Part shown: in pieces, positions 36,801 through 47,019 of the stretch
How the letters are laid out: the number at the start of each line of letters is the position of its first letter
Position numbering within the stretch: the first letter of the stretch is position 1
From: Pachypanchax playfairii
Lineage: Eukaryota > Chordata > Actinopteri > Cyprinodontiformes > Aplocheilidae
Direction of reading: 5' to 3'
DNA: 64,000 bases
Assembly: GCA_006937955.1 (NCBI GenBank)
Contig: SSNP01000146.1
Span: 1-64,000, forward strand
Notes under the pieces: model-generated
The model's input: the letters and a program-made list of their open reading frames with translations, nothing else
The model's database searches: none
Told to the model about the DNA's origin: nothing
Position numbers and translations under genes: made by a program

Positions 36801-37830
36801 ATTACATATCAGTAAGTACATTAGATGTAATTGTTGAAGTTAAAAAACTAAATACAATGCTGACATTAAAAGCGTCTGTATTAAATCTGTTTAAATCTAC
36901 AAAAATGGCTTGAAGGTGTGAAGAGAAAGCTGAAAATGACACTGCATAGCAGATAACGGAGCCTGAAAATGATCATTTCTGATACTTCTATACACCTGTT
37001 ATAATGAAAACTGAATATAAACACCTTCATAATGTTGTATGAATGAACAGTATTTTTTTCTTTCTGGTTTACTTTCATATTGAGCTAATAGTAGCATTTC
37101 CTGAGATAAATGTTCATAGATTTTCCTCACAAACTCCTTTTCTAGTGTATATGTTAGTGGATTAGCAGGGTTTTCAATCAACCAGCTGTTTACTCACATT
37201 TTCATTGCAAAAGACAGAAACTTAAAACCATTTGCAACTGTCAACCACAGCTAAAACTCACAACAATGTGTCACTGACTTAGAGCAGAACTACGCAGCTT
37301 GTCTTAAATGGTTTAAAAAAAACTGGTATTTATAATTTAACACCACAAATAACTTGTTTGGCATAAAATATTCTTTTTTCGATTTCCACATTTTGACGGT
37401 TGTTCAAAGTTACTCAAAGTGACTTGCTTCATGTTAGCTGTTAGCTCATTCAGCTGCAAAGTTGCAACTAAATAAACATTTAAAATGTGTCAAACTCAAG
37501 ATTTATATTGTTTTTAGAGTTTTTTTGTCCCAAGAAATTTAACTTTTTCAGTATGTTGGACACACACTATGAAAACAAGTAATTGCGTTATAAAGTTAGA
37601 TAAACTAGCTTTTAGCTATCATTAGCCTCGCGCCCCAAATCCAGCATCTCCGATGTCTTCAAAAATAAACAAAGAAAACAAAACAAACTAGAAAAAAGGT
37701 GTGTCGTACCTGTGACATCCTCAGTTTTAACTCGGTCTCCCACAGTCTGATTTACACCCTGCTGAACCGAGATAGAAAGTTCCCTGGCAGGACTGCCAGT
37801 TTGCAAAGAAACAGCAGGCCCAGTCGCCAT
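27060..37830 (-). CDS. med1: med1, Mediator complex subunit 1, complete in 16 coding exons
   Basis: Exons in gene order: 37710-37830, 36427-36533, 35141-35219, 34950-35004, 34695-34827, 34540-34568, 34359-34430, 33951-34025, 33457-33620, 33227-33338, 32991-33115, 32766-32896, 32419-32620, 32209-32304, 30961-31066, 27060-30876. They sum to 5,424 nt, an open frame of 1,807 codons plus stop. All phases agree. Introns are GT-AG except one GC-AG after 33457. Residues up to about 530 form the conserved Med1 fold (LLERLHAKHN, SGTECYITSDMFYVEV, HPVDNK, CYFLNGDAP, AYNTLIGSCVKRT). Two nuclear-receptor boxes follow, LTSLL (673-677) and LMNLL (715-719), then a long Ser/Gly/Pro-rich disordered tail, a Lys/Glu/Arg tract and an acidic end (DDDLMDSALIGDL). 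Family role: Mediator subunit that contacts nuclear receptors at enhancers in the nucleus. Human MED1 is 1,581 residues; the excess here is in the tail. ATG at 37830 has a good context (acaATGg). Confidence 0.97.
31526..32190. mobile_element. MITE in a med1 intron
   Basis: About 665 bp between med1 coding exons 14 and 15. It starts 'aaggatgtattcacacc' and ends 'ggtatgaatgcacccta', so the ends are inverted repeats of the form GGRTGYATTCAYACC. Internal copies of the phrase (ggattcacactgcc, cattcacacctccc) occur. The 140-codon plus-strand frame at 31774-32196 lies across it and has no recognised domain. The superfamily is not certain, and no clear target duplication was found. Confidence 0.65.
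33457..33620 (-). CDS. med1: med1 coding exon 9, followed by a GC donor
   Basis: A 164 nt exon with acceptor AG at 33621-33622. It encodes LATNANTVETILHGSVGLLT...NLNDNN and leaves one base of a Val codon. The intron begins GCAAGT at 33456, not GT. Using the GC site is the only choice found that keeps phase with exon 10 (VPRSLGVSV) and with the family alignment NN-V-RSLG. GC-AG introns are a known minor class and usually have a strong consensus like this one. Confidence 0.9.
34540..34568 (-). CDS. med1: med1 coding exon 6, a 29 nt microexon
   Basis: It encodes SCPELIQHL and the first two bases of an Arg codon, between acceptor AG (34569-34570) and donor GT (34539-34538). It links ...HQGENPT (exon 5) to EKNFEEFSKHLKGL (exon 7), as in the family. 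It is too small to be found by an ORF scan, but the frame fails without it. Confidence 0.9.
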
Positions 37831-37990
37831 TGTTCGCTCCCAGCTTCGAGTTCCTCGCGTCCTCACTCGGCTTCCGTACTGCACAAAATTTGGTGCGTGT
37901 TTCCGCGTAATAAACATCACAGTAATTAGCCTACATTTTTTATTGTTTTTGAAAGTGTTCTGGATCTAAAGTTCTTTGCGCTTTTTGAAT
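37831..37990 (-). promoter_or_regulatory. med1: med1 5' UTR and core promoter area
   Basis: A locally GC-richer stretch (cgctcccagcttcgagttcc, cgcgtcctcactcggcttcc) just upstream of the ATG at 37830, in AT-rich surroundings. The open frame continues upstream in frame to 37920, but the downstream ATG has the better context. No TATA box was seen, as expected for a housekeeping gene. The start site is not determined. Confidence 0.5.
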
Positions 37991-39545
37991 AAATGTTTTT
38001 TGCGTATTTCTTTGTATTTATTTTCTGTCCACTTTCACATCATGCTGAGTAAGAAGGTAAAGGTGAGCAAATAAATAATAAAGTAAGATGTTGAGTCTGA
38101 AGAGGGTTACAGTGGCAGAAAGTCACGTTTTAAAAATAAGACACAAATTAAGTTTGTTGTGTCTTTGTCACGCCACTAGAAACAAAATGTGTAAAGATCA
38201 AATTTAAACTCATTAATTAGCTAACTGTTCACTGCCACATTCATTGATTTCAGAAGCTTCTTTGTATGTATGAATATTTAAAGGTCAAAGTTAAAGTAGC
38301 TTAACAAATAAATAGATTAGGTAACTAATGGGCTGAAAAGAACTGGACAGGACATGAATGAAAAACAACAAATGTCCAAAGAAATAAAAGGATTTTAAAA
38401 AGCCTGGAGAAAAAAATCAAAGCCACTTTTTTGAAAATTGGAAGAAATTCAGACACCTTGGAAGCAAAATATTGCAAAGTTGGAGATCACTTCCTTTTTT
38501 TTAGTGCTGAAGTTCTTGCCATAAAAAGAAAGACAGCACTTAAAAATTGTTTTTACATTTTAACAATCTCCTTACCAATGCGAAATAATGTTAAACAACT
38601 TTTTTATTCTTATTTGCTTAATATTAAAGACAGTGACTTAATTAATGCTCTAGATGGCGTACAAGTGCAAGTAAATGTTTCATGTTTTGCCAAGAGCAAC
38701 TAACCTACAAAATCCACAGAAAGGTTCTAATGACTGTTTATTAACCTAAAAAATGTAGTGTCTCTGCACGATGGTGACTATACTCATTTGAATCACCGAT
38801 TTTAAAGTTTCAACATGAGCCACATAATTAAGCAGCATTTTTTAATGTAAATGTCAAAAGCAGTCATGCCTTGCAAAAACAAGCGCATTCTGCATCCACA
38901 CACCTGAGCCTATTGAACAGCTGAGCCTGTGGCAATGAGAGCTCTCAAGGGAGGATTTTCCCACCAACCATTATGACCTGCCTATAAGAAAGAGCAGAGC
39001 GTGTGTGCATGAATTCATTTGGTTTTGTGCAAATGCAAAGCTATTTTTATTAATATGAGCATGAAACAACAACACACAAGAGATAATATTAAACTGCAAA
39101 GGAGATGGAGAGGGACCAGACTGGCTTACTCCAAGACAGTAGACAGACCTACAGATAGACATGAAGGAAAGAGGGGAGGTGCCGCTATGTAATTGATGTG
39201 CCCACCAGGAGCTTTAGCTGGCTGCCTGGCATGGAGGAGGATTTGGGTTCTGCTGCCAAGACAGCAGTGGGAGAAAGGAAAAGAAGGCACGAGCCTTAGG
39301 GAGCCCAGTGGCGGGCTGAAACCATGCCCATCAATCAGAGGCTAGTTCACCTTGCCACGCCAAGTGGGACCCCTCTCTCTGTGCCGAGGGATGGCATGGC
39401 TCTGGGAATGAAGTTGGCGCTGTAGCTAAATCTTCCCTAATCTTCATGGTGGGTGTATCAGTGCCATGTCTGAATGGCAGCAGAGTGGGCAGAGCTAGAC
39501 ACGACACAAAGAAGAAAAAGTTCAACTGAGAACTGGTTCACATAA
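37991..39545. other. Gene desert, left part
   Basis: No gene seen. CDK12, which lies between MED1 and NEUROD2 in humans, was not recognised from here to 61 kb. About 38920-39480 is less AT-rich, of unique appearance, and could hold conserved non-coding sequence (inference). Confidence 0.45.
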
Positions 39546-39549
39546 TGTT

Positions 39550-39620
39550 CTCTATCTATCTATCTATCTATCCATCCATCCATCCATCCATCCATCCATC
39601 CATCCATCCATCCATCCATC
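39550..39620. repeat. (TCTA)n then (CATC)n microsatellite
   Basis: About five TCTA units followed by about thirteen CATC units, flanked by unique sequence. Confidence 0.95.
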
Positions 39621-40439
39621 CCAAACACGAGTCATATAAAACTATTTTCTCCTTCAAAAAGAAGGAGTCTTACACAACAGATGGTTGAGTCCCCATGTGG
39701 TCCGGATCCCAACATCATTGTGTCTGTGTGACATCAATAGACAGGGGCAAATTAGATTGAAATCTTTTTTTTTATAGTCTTTGCAAAAGTGTATCAAACA
39801 ATTTCCCCCCTATATTAAATGTAACTGGACATATGCTAGATGTTGATGTGTCATAGCTTTATTGGCAGGTATTATAATAATAATGTTAGATAAACTAAAT
39901 TAAAAGCTATTCACAACATTGCTTTGTTTTATAACAATTCATTTTTAGAAGTTATCGTTGTAACATATTATGTATCTGTGCATGTATAACTCAATGCACA
40001 GGTGCATGCATGAACACTGTTTACGCTCGCCGTGTACAGACGCACAAAACACACCTAGCTAATTCATTTTTCCCGGCACATTTTCTACTGAAGTGCTGAA
40101 GAATTTGACTAACATCTCTTTAAACATTTGCCTTTGATTTCCTCTGCATGTTTTGAGTTTCAACACAGGGGATTGAAGATGTGTGAACATCTTGGCAACC
40201 TCACTGAGGGCCTTTGAAGTCGATTACCCATCTTTTTTCACAGCCTCTCTTGGTGGACCCGTATCTCACCTGCTGCGAATAAAGATAAACTATTTGATGC
40301 ATGCAAGACTCGTGGACAATCTGTAGCCACCAAACAAATTAGGCAGAGAGTGCAATCAACAGATTTTCTATATGGTTGTGTGACTGGTTGAGAAGCAGCC
40401 CTATTAAGGTGCTCTTGTAGAAACGTGCCAGACAAAAAG

Positions 40440-41300
40440 AATCAGCTGAGCCTTTTGCTTTTCACCTATCGTTCAAGTTTGAGATCAGTGAGCGTGAAGG
40501 CTGGAAACAGTCCAGAAAACAGTGAGGCATTATCAGGACACAGTTTCTGGCACAGAGTGCCTTGAAGTGCTGGGGCAGCTGGGAAGACGATAGGGGGGAG
40601 GGTGGTGAAGTGAGGGAAGAGCAGGAGACAAGGAGAGGGATAGAAGAAGGAGGGGTTAGCCCTATAGGACCATTTGTGATGAGGCTCATTTGCACAACGG
40701 CACTTAATTGGCTACAACAATTAATTAATGTGTTGGAAAGTTGGCAAAAAAAGTTCATTTAAGAGGGTTTTAATAAGCAATAACAAGTAATTAGGGAGAA
40801 GTAACCAGTGAGGTGGAAGCAACTAAAAAAAAAACAAGGAGAGAGATGCTGAATACTCTGATAGTATAAACTCCTGCTAGGATTTTTCAGGGAATAATGT
40901 GCCATAACCGAAAACTGATGTGATGGTTTGCTATTATGGGTAGTTATTGCAAATCCCATAGTGAGCGCTGATGACAGTAAAATGCATTATTTCTACACCA
41001 TACTTTTACAGCTCCAGCTGAAAACTAGTTGTCTCCCCTCTTCTTCATTTTCCCTCCCACTGTCCGCCTCCCTCTCTCTTTTTTCACTCTGTGTATGAAA
41101 TATCGCATGACTAATGAGTGGAGCAGGTTGAAATCCTGGGGAAGATGTCCTTGGAAGACGAATGCATTTTCAGCAGAATAATTAACTTAATTAACAAATT
41201 CACATGCATATTCATCAGCCTATTAATGTCTCCTCTGCGCGGCTTGATGAGCAGTGGGGTAATAACCATCTCATTTGCATAGCCTGTTCAGATGACTCTC
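40440..41300. promoter_or_regulatory. Candidate conserved non-coding / enhancer region
   Basis: A unique-looking stretch in the desert between med1 and neurod2. It holds homeodomain-type AT cores (taattaacttaattaac, about 41178-41196) and a perfect octamer ATTTGCAT at 41273-41280. The texture (non-repetitive, balanced composition, no open frame) is that of conserved non-coding elements near developmental genes. This is inference; conservation was not tested. Confidence 0.3.
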
Positions 41301-42288
41301 CATTTAAAGACAAAAATACAGGAAAGGAGAAGGAAGAGAGCCGTTTCAAAAGGAGACAACGAATAGAAAACAAGGGAGAGGCACAGCAGGGCAACATGCA
41401 GGGGTGAGGAAGTGACGCGCACTGGTTGGAAACAGGCTAACAGTCTATCTGACGGATGGGTGACATGAGGAGGGATGGCAAACATGAGCCCCAACAGATT
41501 GTCTCACTCTTCCCCTTTCTTTTCCTCATCCCTCCAGTCAACCTTGTAAAGCATCTTCCCCCCCTCCTGCTGTTCTATCATTACCATTTCGTTGCATTCA
41601 TGCAATAATAGTCCTCAAAGCTAAATGAGAGTCTTTTTGGGGTTTATTGACCCTCTTGGAGTCTTTAAGTTGCATACAGTAATAATAAGGGTTTGTCTTG
41701 GTAAATTTGCCTTCCATGGTGGTAAACATGTGATCCTATCAGCATGGCCTCTCCATGTTTGTCTCCCTTTCTGTCTGTCTCTTTCTGCAGTCTCTCAGGG
41801 GGAATCTTCTTGGCATTGCTCCACTCCTTTCTTCTCCACTGCTAGGCTGCTGCTGCTGCTGTCTCTACTTTGTTACCACTGTCTACACACAACCTGGCGC
41901 TCCTAGCAACACCACCTCTCTCACAAACACACACACACTCTCCACATGGCAGCCCGACTGGCGTGTGTGTGTTTGCAGCAAACACACACACGTACACCTC
42001 GTGTTTGTCCAAGATTTATCGCCGCTCTCATGTTTGTGGCTGTCCTGTCGCAAATCCCCTGATCTTCAGCCCGAGAGCTGAGTGTTTACTTTCAAAGAAA
42101 ACAACAACAAAAAAGAGAAAAGTCAATTTTAATAATCCTTTGCGTGACTTAGACTGGCTGTCTTGTCCAGTTTGGAATGGCGCTAAATCTTAGCATAAAA
42201 ACCTGAATCGTCAGTCATTTCAGTCCTTTCATTACAACCAAATTTTTAAACTTCAGCATCAAAATGAACAATGTTTGTTGTTTGTTTA

Positions 42289-42503
42289 TTTATTTGTTTG
42301 TTTGTTTGTGTATGTGTGTGTGTATGTGTGTATTCATTCATTCATTCATTCATTCATTCATTCATTCATTCATTCATTCATTCGTTTGTTTGTTTGTTTG
42401 TTCATCCCTTCCTTCCTTCCTTCCTTCCTTCATTCATTCATTCATTCATTCATTCATTCATTCATTCATTCATTCATTCATTCATTCATTCATTCATTCA
42501 TTC
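42289..42503. repeat. Compound microsatellite (TTTG)n, (TG)n, (ATTC)n, (TTCC)n, (ATTC)n
   Basis: Over 200 bases of tetranucleotide repeats with two long ATTC blocks separated by TTTG and TTCC blocks. All three plus-strand frames stay open across it (poly HSFI-type), which is an artefact of the repeat. Confidence 0.97.
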
Positions 42504-43670
42504 TTCATATTATAAAAAACAATATATTGTTGTCCCAAAAGTTCATGTTATTTTTAAATACATTTAATACATTTATATATACATTTAATATTCATTTCAT
42601 ACATTTAAAAGATGTAAAATCAATGCATCCATCTTCCACACCTACTAGTTTACTGAACATAAAACTATACACGCTAAAATGAGGAACACAAAAGCCACAA
42701 TAAAACTTCGACTATTGTTACAATAAAAATAATATAAATAGACTGTTTATCAGGTTGATTCTTGCTTTCGATGAGGTTTTTGTACTATAAAGGTTCAAAT
42801 ATTTCATGTGTTTTCCATCCAAATGTTGATATTGTTGAATAAGAAGCATCTTTTTTGGGCAGATAATAAAATCACAAACAAAAACATTCTACTATCACGC
42901 ATAGTTCATAATGTTGAACTGGATATAAATCAAACAAATTAATGAGTTTATACATTACTAGATTGTCAAATCATAACTTTATCCTTTTTTACAGACATTT
43001 CACAAATCAGTATTAAATTAGAACAGGATATTGTTATATAAATATTGTATCCATTGTATGAGAATATTGTTTGTGATTTTTCAGTTTTTCTTCTTAATCT
43101 CGTGGTCAGAGAACAACAGATGCAGTTCTGTATAAACTGCAAAACAAATTGAAAAATCAGCTTTACTCAAATTTACTATGTACAAGGTCGAAACTTGATC
43201 TCTCACTGCATTAGTTAACTGTGCAAGAAGCTTGCAGACATTTTTAGGCATGTACTTGAGAAATATCTTTCTAAATGATTTTCTTTATGCTCGCCCACAT
43301 CATGCTTCTCGTGCCAGCCTTCTTGGACTGGTGGTTGAGACTCAGGCTAATTGTTTGACACTGATAACCACATAATGACCATGAAACAAATAGTCTTTCC
43401 TCTTTTTTTCATTGATTGGTTTCTTTTTCTGCGTGAGGAAAAACATCATACTTCTTTTCAGTATGTGGAAATGTGTAGAACTTTCATGCTGTGGATTGAA
43501 AATTATTTATCTGAGATTAAAATAGTTCTGAGACAAGAATTCAGCAGACATTCCTCTTGTTTTCTCTTAAAATTTAATTAGTGTTCCAGCTGTCAAAATG
43601 TTTTTTTGTCAATTTTTTTTTTACATTCTCTTTGATGTTGATTTGCTGCACTTGTTGTCATGTAGAAGTT
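42504..43670. other. Gene desert, AT-rich, no feature seen
   Basis: No gene, RNA or bounded repeat recognised. Confidence 0.4.
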
Positions 43671-43820
43671 ATAATAGGGAAAACTAAGAAAGTCAATTGA
43701 GACGCAGAGCATTAGCCGGTGTCAGGAGAAAATTAAAGGCCAGATCGCTTTCTTAATCAGTGCACAAGCGCCGCGTTAAGAAGAAATTAGGTCGACAGCT
43801 GCTGTTTAGCTGCTTACCTT
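43670..43820. promoter_or_regulatory. Candidate conserved non-coding element
   Basis: A compact GC-balanced island in AT-rich desert, with an E-box CAGCTG near 43796-43801 and homeobox-like aattaaagg and aaattagg. It contains no repeat and no open frame. This is a compositional guess; conservation in other fish would be needed. Confidence 0.3.
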
Positions 43821-44620
43821 ACCCCTGCACCCTCTTCCACATATATGTGCACACATGTTCTTCAAATAATCTTATTGGTTTTTCCTGGTTTTGAATCATT
43901 TCTTCATCTTTTTGCACTTCACCTTGCTACTTTTTATCTGTCTACTATATTCTGGTTTACCTCTTTTGTTATTATGCACACAATAAGACAGACCAGCAAT
44001 AATTATTTAATTTTTTTTAGAAGCCAAAGGATTCAAAAAGATCCTTTAATAGGTTTTCTTATTTTCATTGTAACTTACATCAAAGGTTTAGCTCTTACTA
44101 AAAAAGAAAAACATGCTTTTCACTCAAAAAATGGAACAAACTTGATTCAGACAATCATTTTGCTATCTTCCCCCAAAGAACAGAAAACTCCCCCCATCAC
44201 CAATATGTTTTTCAAAACATCAACCATTTTATCAAATCAGCTGATGCAGCCTGTGTAACACCAGCTGATCTGCTGAAACGTCCTATTTTGCTTGCAAAAA
44301 CTCTTTAATTTAATCTAGACAGTAAACCCATACTGTAACATCAGTACACACTCAGATTGTACAACACAGCAGAATGTAAGAAAAAGAAAACATGTCTTCT
44401 CTGCAGGTAAAGTAGTTCTAATGGTGAGTGTATGCAAACACAAATGTCATAAAGACTAAATGAATAAACACATGATCTGCCCGATATGTTGATCTTCTAC
44501 ATCACAAACAATATTTTCCCTGGCATTTAATGTGGGAAAAACCTCAGAGCACATCCGATCCCTCCTTGGCAGCCTGCTGCTGACCACTCTACATGTCTCC
44601 GTCACGTCATCTTAAAACCA
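43821..44620. other. Gene desert, no feature seen
   Basis: The plus-strand frame at 43845-44258 (137 codons) is AT-driven, rich in Ile/Phe/Leu, without motif or splice context. Confidence 0.4.
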
Positions 44621-44629
44621 CCTTTCCTC

Positions 44630-45790
44630 AAATGATGATCTTTCATGGTCACACAGAAAGGAATTCTTTTATTGAATTTAGGAATTGAGAATATGGAGTT
44701 AGGAGGTCCATTGTGATGTATAGAAGAAGAACCACAAACCAGTTCCTTTGCGTTGCTGTGTGATGGAAAGGAACATGGTCCCATATGACGGCAGAATGCT
44801 GTGCTGTAGTATCTGCTCTCTCTTCAGACTCAAAAAGTGCTCCATAAAGGTCATAGAAGAATACAAGAAGCCACATGGCCCAGATGCTGGGACATATACA
44901 ACTAGACCAGCCTCTGAAAGAAATACATTGTTATGTTTGAACCTCTCTGCCCTGGTATCTGCTCTATTGCTCTTTGCCCAATTACTTCCCTCCCACACCC
45001 TCCTGATCTTGGCCAGCTTCATCAACACACAGGAATATATAGGTAGTTCAGGACTGAACTCCTGCTCCATGATCATCTGGAATCACAACATCCATCCCAA
45101 ATAGCAACACATTTACCAACTCCTGCACAGAGTTACAGTAAACATACAGTGAAAAACTCATATTGTGACTTTGACCCTAATCTGAATAACCTGATGTGTC
45201 CTCCAACCAGTAACTGTTCCTATCAAATGGTTCCTTGTAGATTTGCTTCATGCTCAGGTTGTGAAGTTTCAGAATCCTGTCAATAGTTGTTGAACTAACT
45301 AACTGAAGGAATGTTGTGGAGTGTTTTGTTGTAGCAGCCTGCTTTCCCTGTATCTCCCTTAAAGAAATTGTTGTTACTCAGTATCATATGAGCAATTGCT
45401 GCATCGTGGTCTACAGTGAGCAGTTTGCTACATCCGCCAGCTTGAGGACTTTCTTCAAATCTACAGACTGATATATAATTTACAATACTGCAGTGAATAC
45501 AGATCTGATAACTGGATGAACTGTGGTCCATATTTTAATTGCATTGCGTAAATGCTACATACATATTTTCCGTCTCCAATGTTCAAATAATTGATGCAAC
45601 ACATGACTGGAAAATCTTGGGCTGCACCCTTTGACTAGCCTCATGAAAGGAGACACACTGATTAATGATATGCTCAATGACAGTGGCTCGGATTTCTTGG
45701 CTGACCTCTGTTCTTAGTTGTCTTTGACCATGTCCACTGTTTCCTCTTCCACGTCGACATCCTCGCCGGCCTTGTTCTATTTTGTGTTAA
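44630..45790 (-). pseudogene. Decayed IS630/Tc1-mariner-type transposase
   Basis: Reading the minus strand and moving between frames gives the order expected of a fish IS630-like transposase. First an Arg/Gly-rich N-terminus (near 45750), then EIRATVIEHIINQ and EASQRVQP (45600-45700), HDAAIAHMILSNNN (about 45360-45420) and TIDRILKLHNLSMKQIY (about 45240-45290). The catalytic core follows: VIWDHVPFHHTATQRNWF (about 44740-44790) and a decayed PYSQFLNSIKEF (about 44665-44700). Several frameshifts, stops and a changed segment in the middle make it inactive. No terminal inverted repeats were identified, so the bounds are approximate. Confidence 0.75.
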
Positions 45791-46498
45791 AAATTATAAC
45801 ATATTACCACAATTTTTTCTTCGTTAGCAACTTCTGTGTAGTTGAGAGTTAGATTTGCAGGAAATCATTAACCAATTGCATGTTTGGACTACTTCCAGTA
45901 GTGTTTGGGGATTGGCTGTAGCCATTTTGAAATAGATTGCTTGATCAGAAACTTCCTTGCGATTTTAATCACAGTGACCAGTGTTGTAGAAAAATGTTCT
46001 TCAGCAATGAAAAATGATGTGAAAGCAATGATAAAATGTTTTCTGTTGTGCAAGAAAGTTTGCTGTTTTGTTTATTTTTATTTGCAATCAATAACACAGA
46101 CTAATGGAGTGGTCAATGTACTGAAAATTATCCAACTACCCATCATTGAGCTTGTTTTCCAAAAACCAAACTTCAAATTTACAACATTACACTCAACAAT
46201 TTCGTACTATGCAAGCTTAACCATAGGAAGAAGAGAAAAGAAGAAGAATTTTGGTTCTGTTCCAGGTGGCTCAGTGGAGTCCCTGCAGTTGATAGATGAG
46301 CTGTCACTGCTGAGCTCTACTTTATAGGTCTGAGATAAATGGTCAAAAATCAGTGGCTCTCACTTCATCTATCCATCTTCCCCTTTTCAGACACATTCTG
46401 TAAATCTCCCCCACAGAATCCTCTCAAATCTCCAGAGTTAAAATTATTACAGTAGATTTTAGTTGCCAGTGGACAATAATTCAGTGTGGACCCTAATA

Positions 46499-47019
46499 TT
46501 TAAAGAGGGCATTTCATGCAAAATTCAGGACTTTGTGGTTGTTTTTTAAGTATTAACCAGTAAAATGAAACATTTTATATCTAGGAAACACTGATTAACA
46601 GACCTTTCAATCTATCTGTGTCAAAATTCGGCAGGCTTCAGGCTGTAACTCATTAATATTCATTATTCAAATTTGCTGGACTCAGATTGGCTAACAAACT
46701 AGCCTATGAGAGCAAGGTATACTGTTTACTGCCCTGCTGCGCATGGCAACAACACACGTAGTCTCTTCTTGTTTGCTACATCTTGTGCTACAGCTTTTAG
46801 CCAACAGCATGCTAGGTGTGGTTTCAACTGCGGGAGCTGCCGAATACTAACGAACAAAGGAGTTGTGACGAAACAGATACAGGCCGTTTGGACTTGGGAG
46901 AATGAAAGAGAAGTTATTGACCTGTTTTCACACCCACTAGGAAGGTAAGAACACCTGTGGAGCTAAAATATTCAACAAAAACCTCAGAAAAACTGTTTTT
47001 ATTGGAAGGGCCTCTTTAA
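46499..47019 (+). mobile_element. TTAA-flanked MITE, family C, full copy
   Basis: A 521 bp element with TTAA at both ends (46499-46502 and 47016-47019). It starts TTAAAGAGGGCATTTCAT and ends GGGCCTCTTTAA, so the termini are inverted repeats of about 11 bp. Same orientation as 16971-17532. It is non-coding and the best bounded of the family C copies. Confidence 0.88.

Noticed and set aside
37831..37920. In-frame upstream Met for med1
   Set aside because: It would add 30 residues with no likeness to Med1. The Met at 37830 has the better context and a typical N-terminal length.
42264..42682. Three plus-strand frames of 83 to 135 codons
   Set aside because: They are translations of a tetranucleotide repeat (HSFI-type).
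43845..44258. 137-codon plus-strand frame in the desert
   Set aside because: AT-driven, no family, no splice or promoter context.
45905..46327. 140-codon plus-strand frame in the desert
   Set aside because: No motif found. Adjacent to transposon remains and likely chance.
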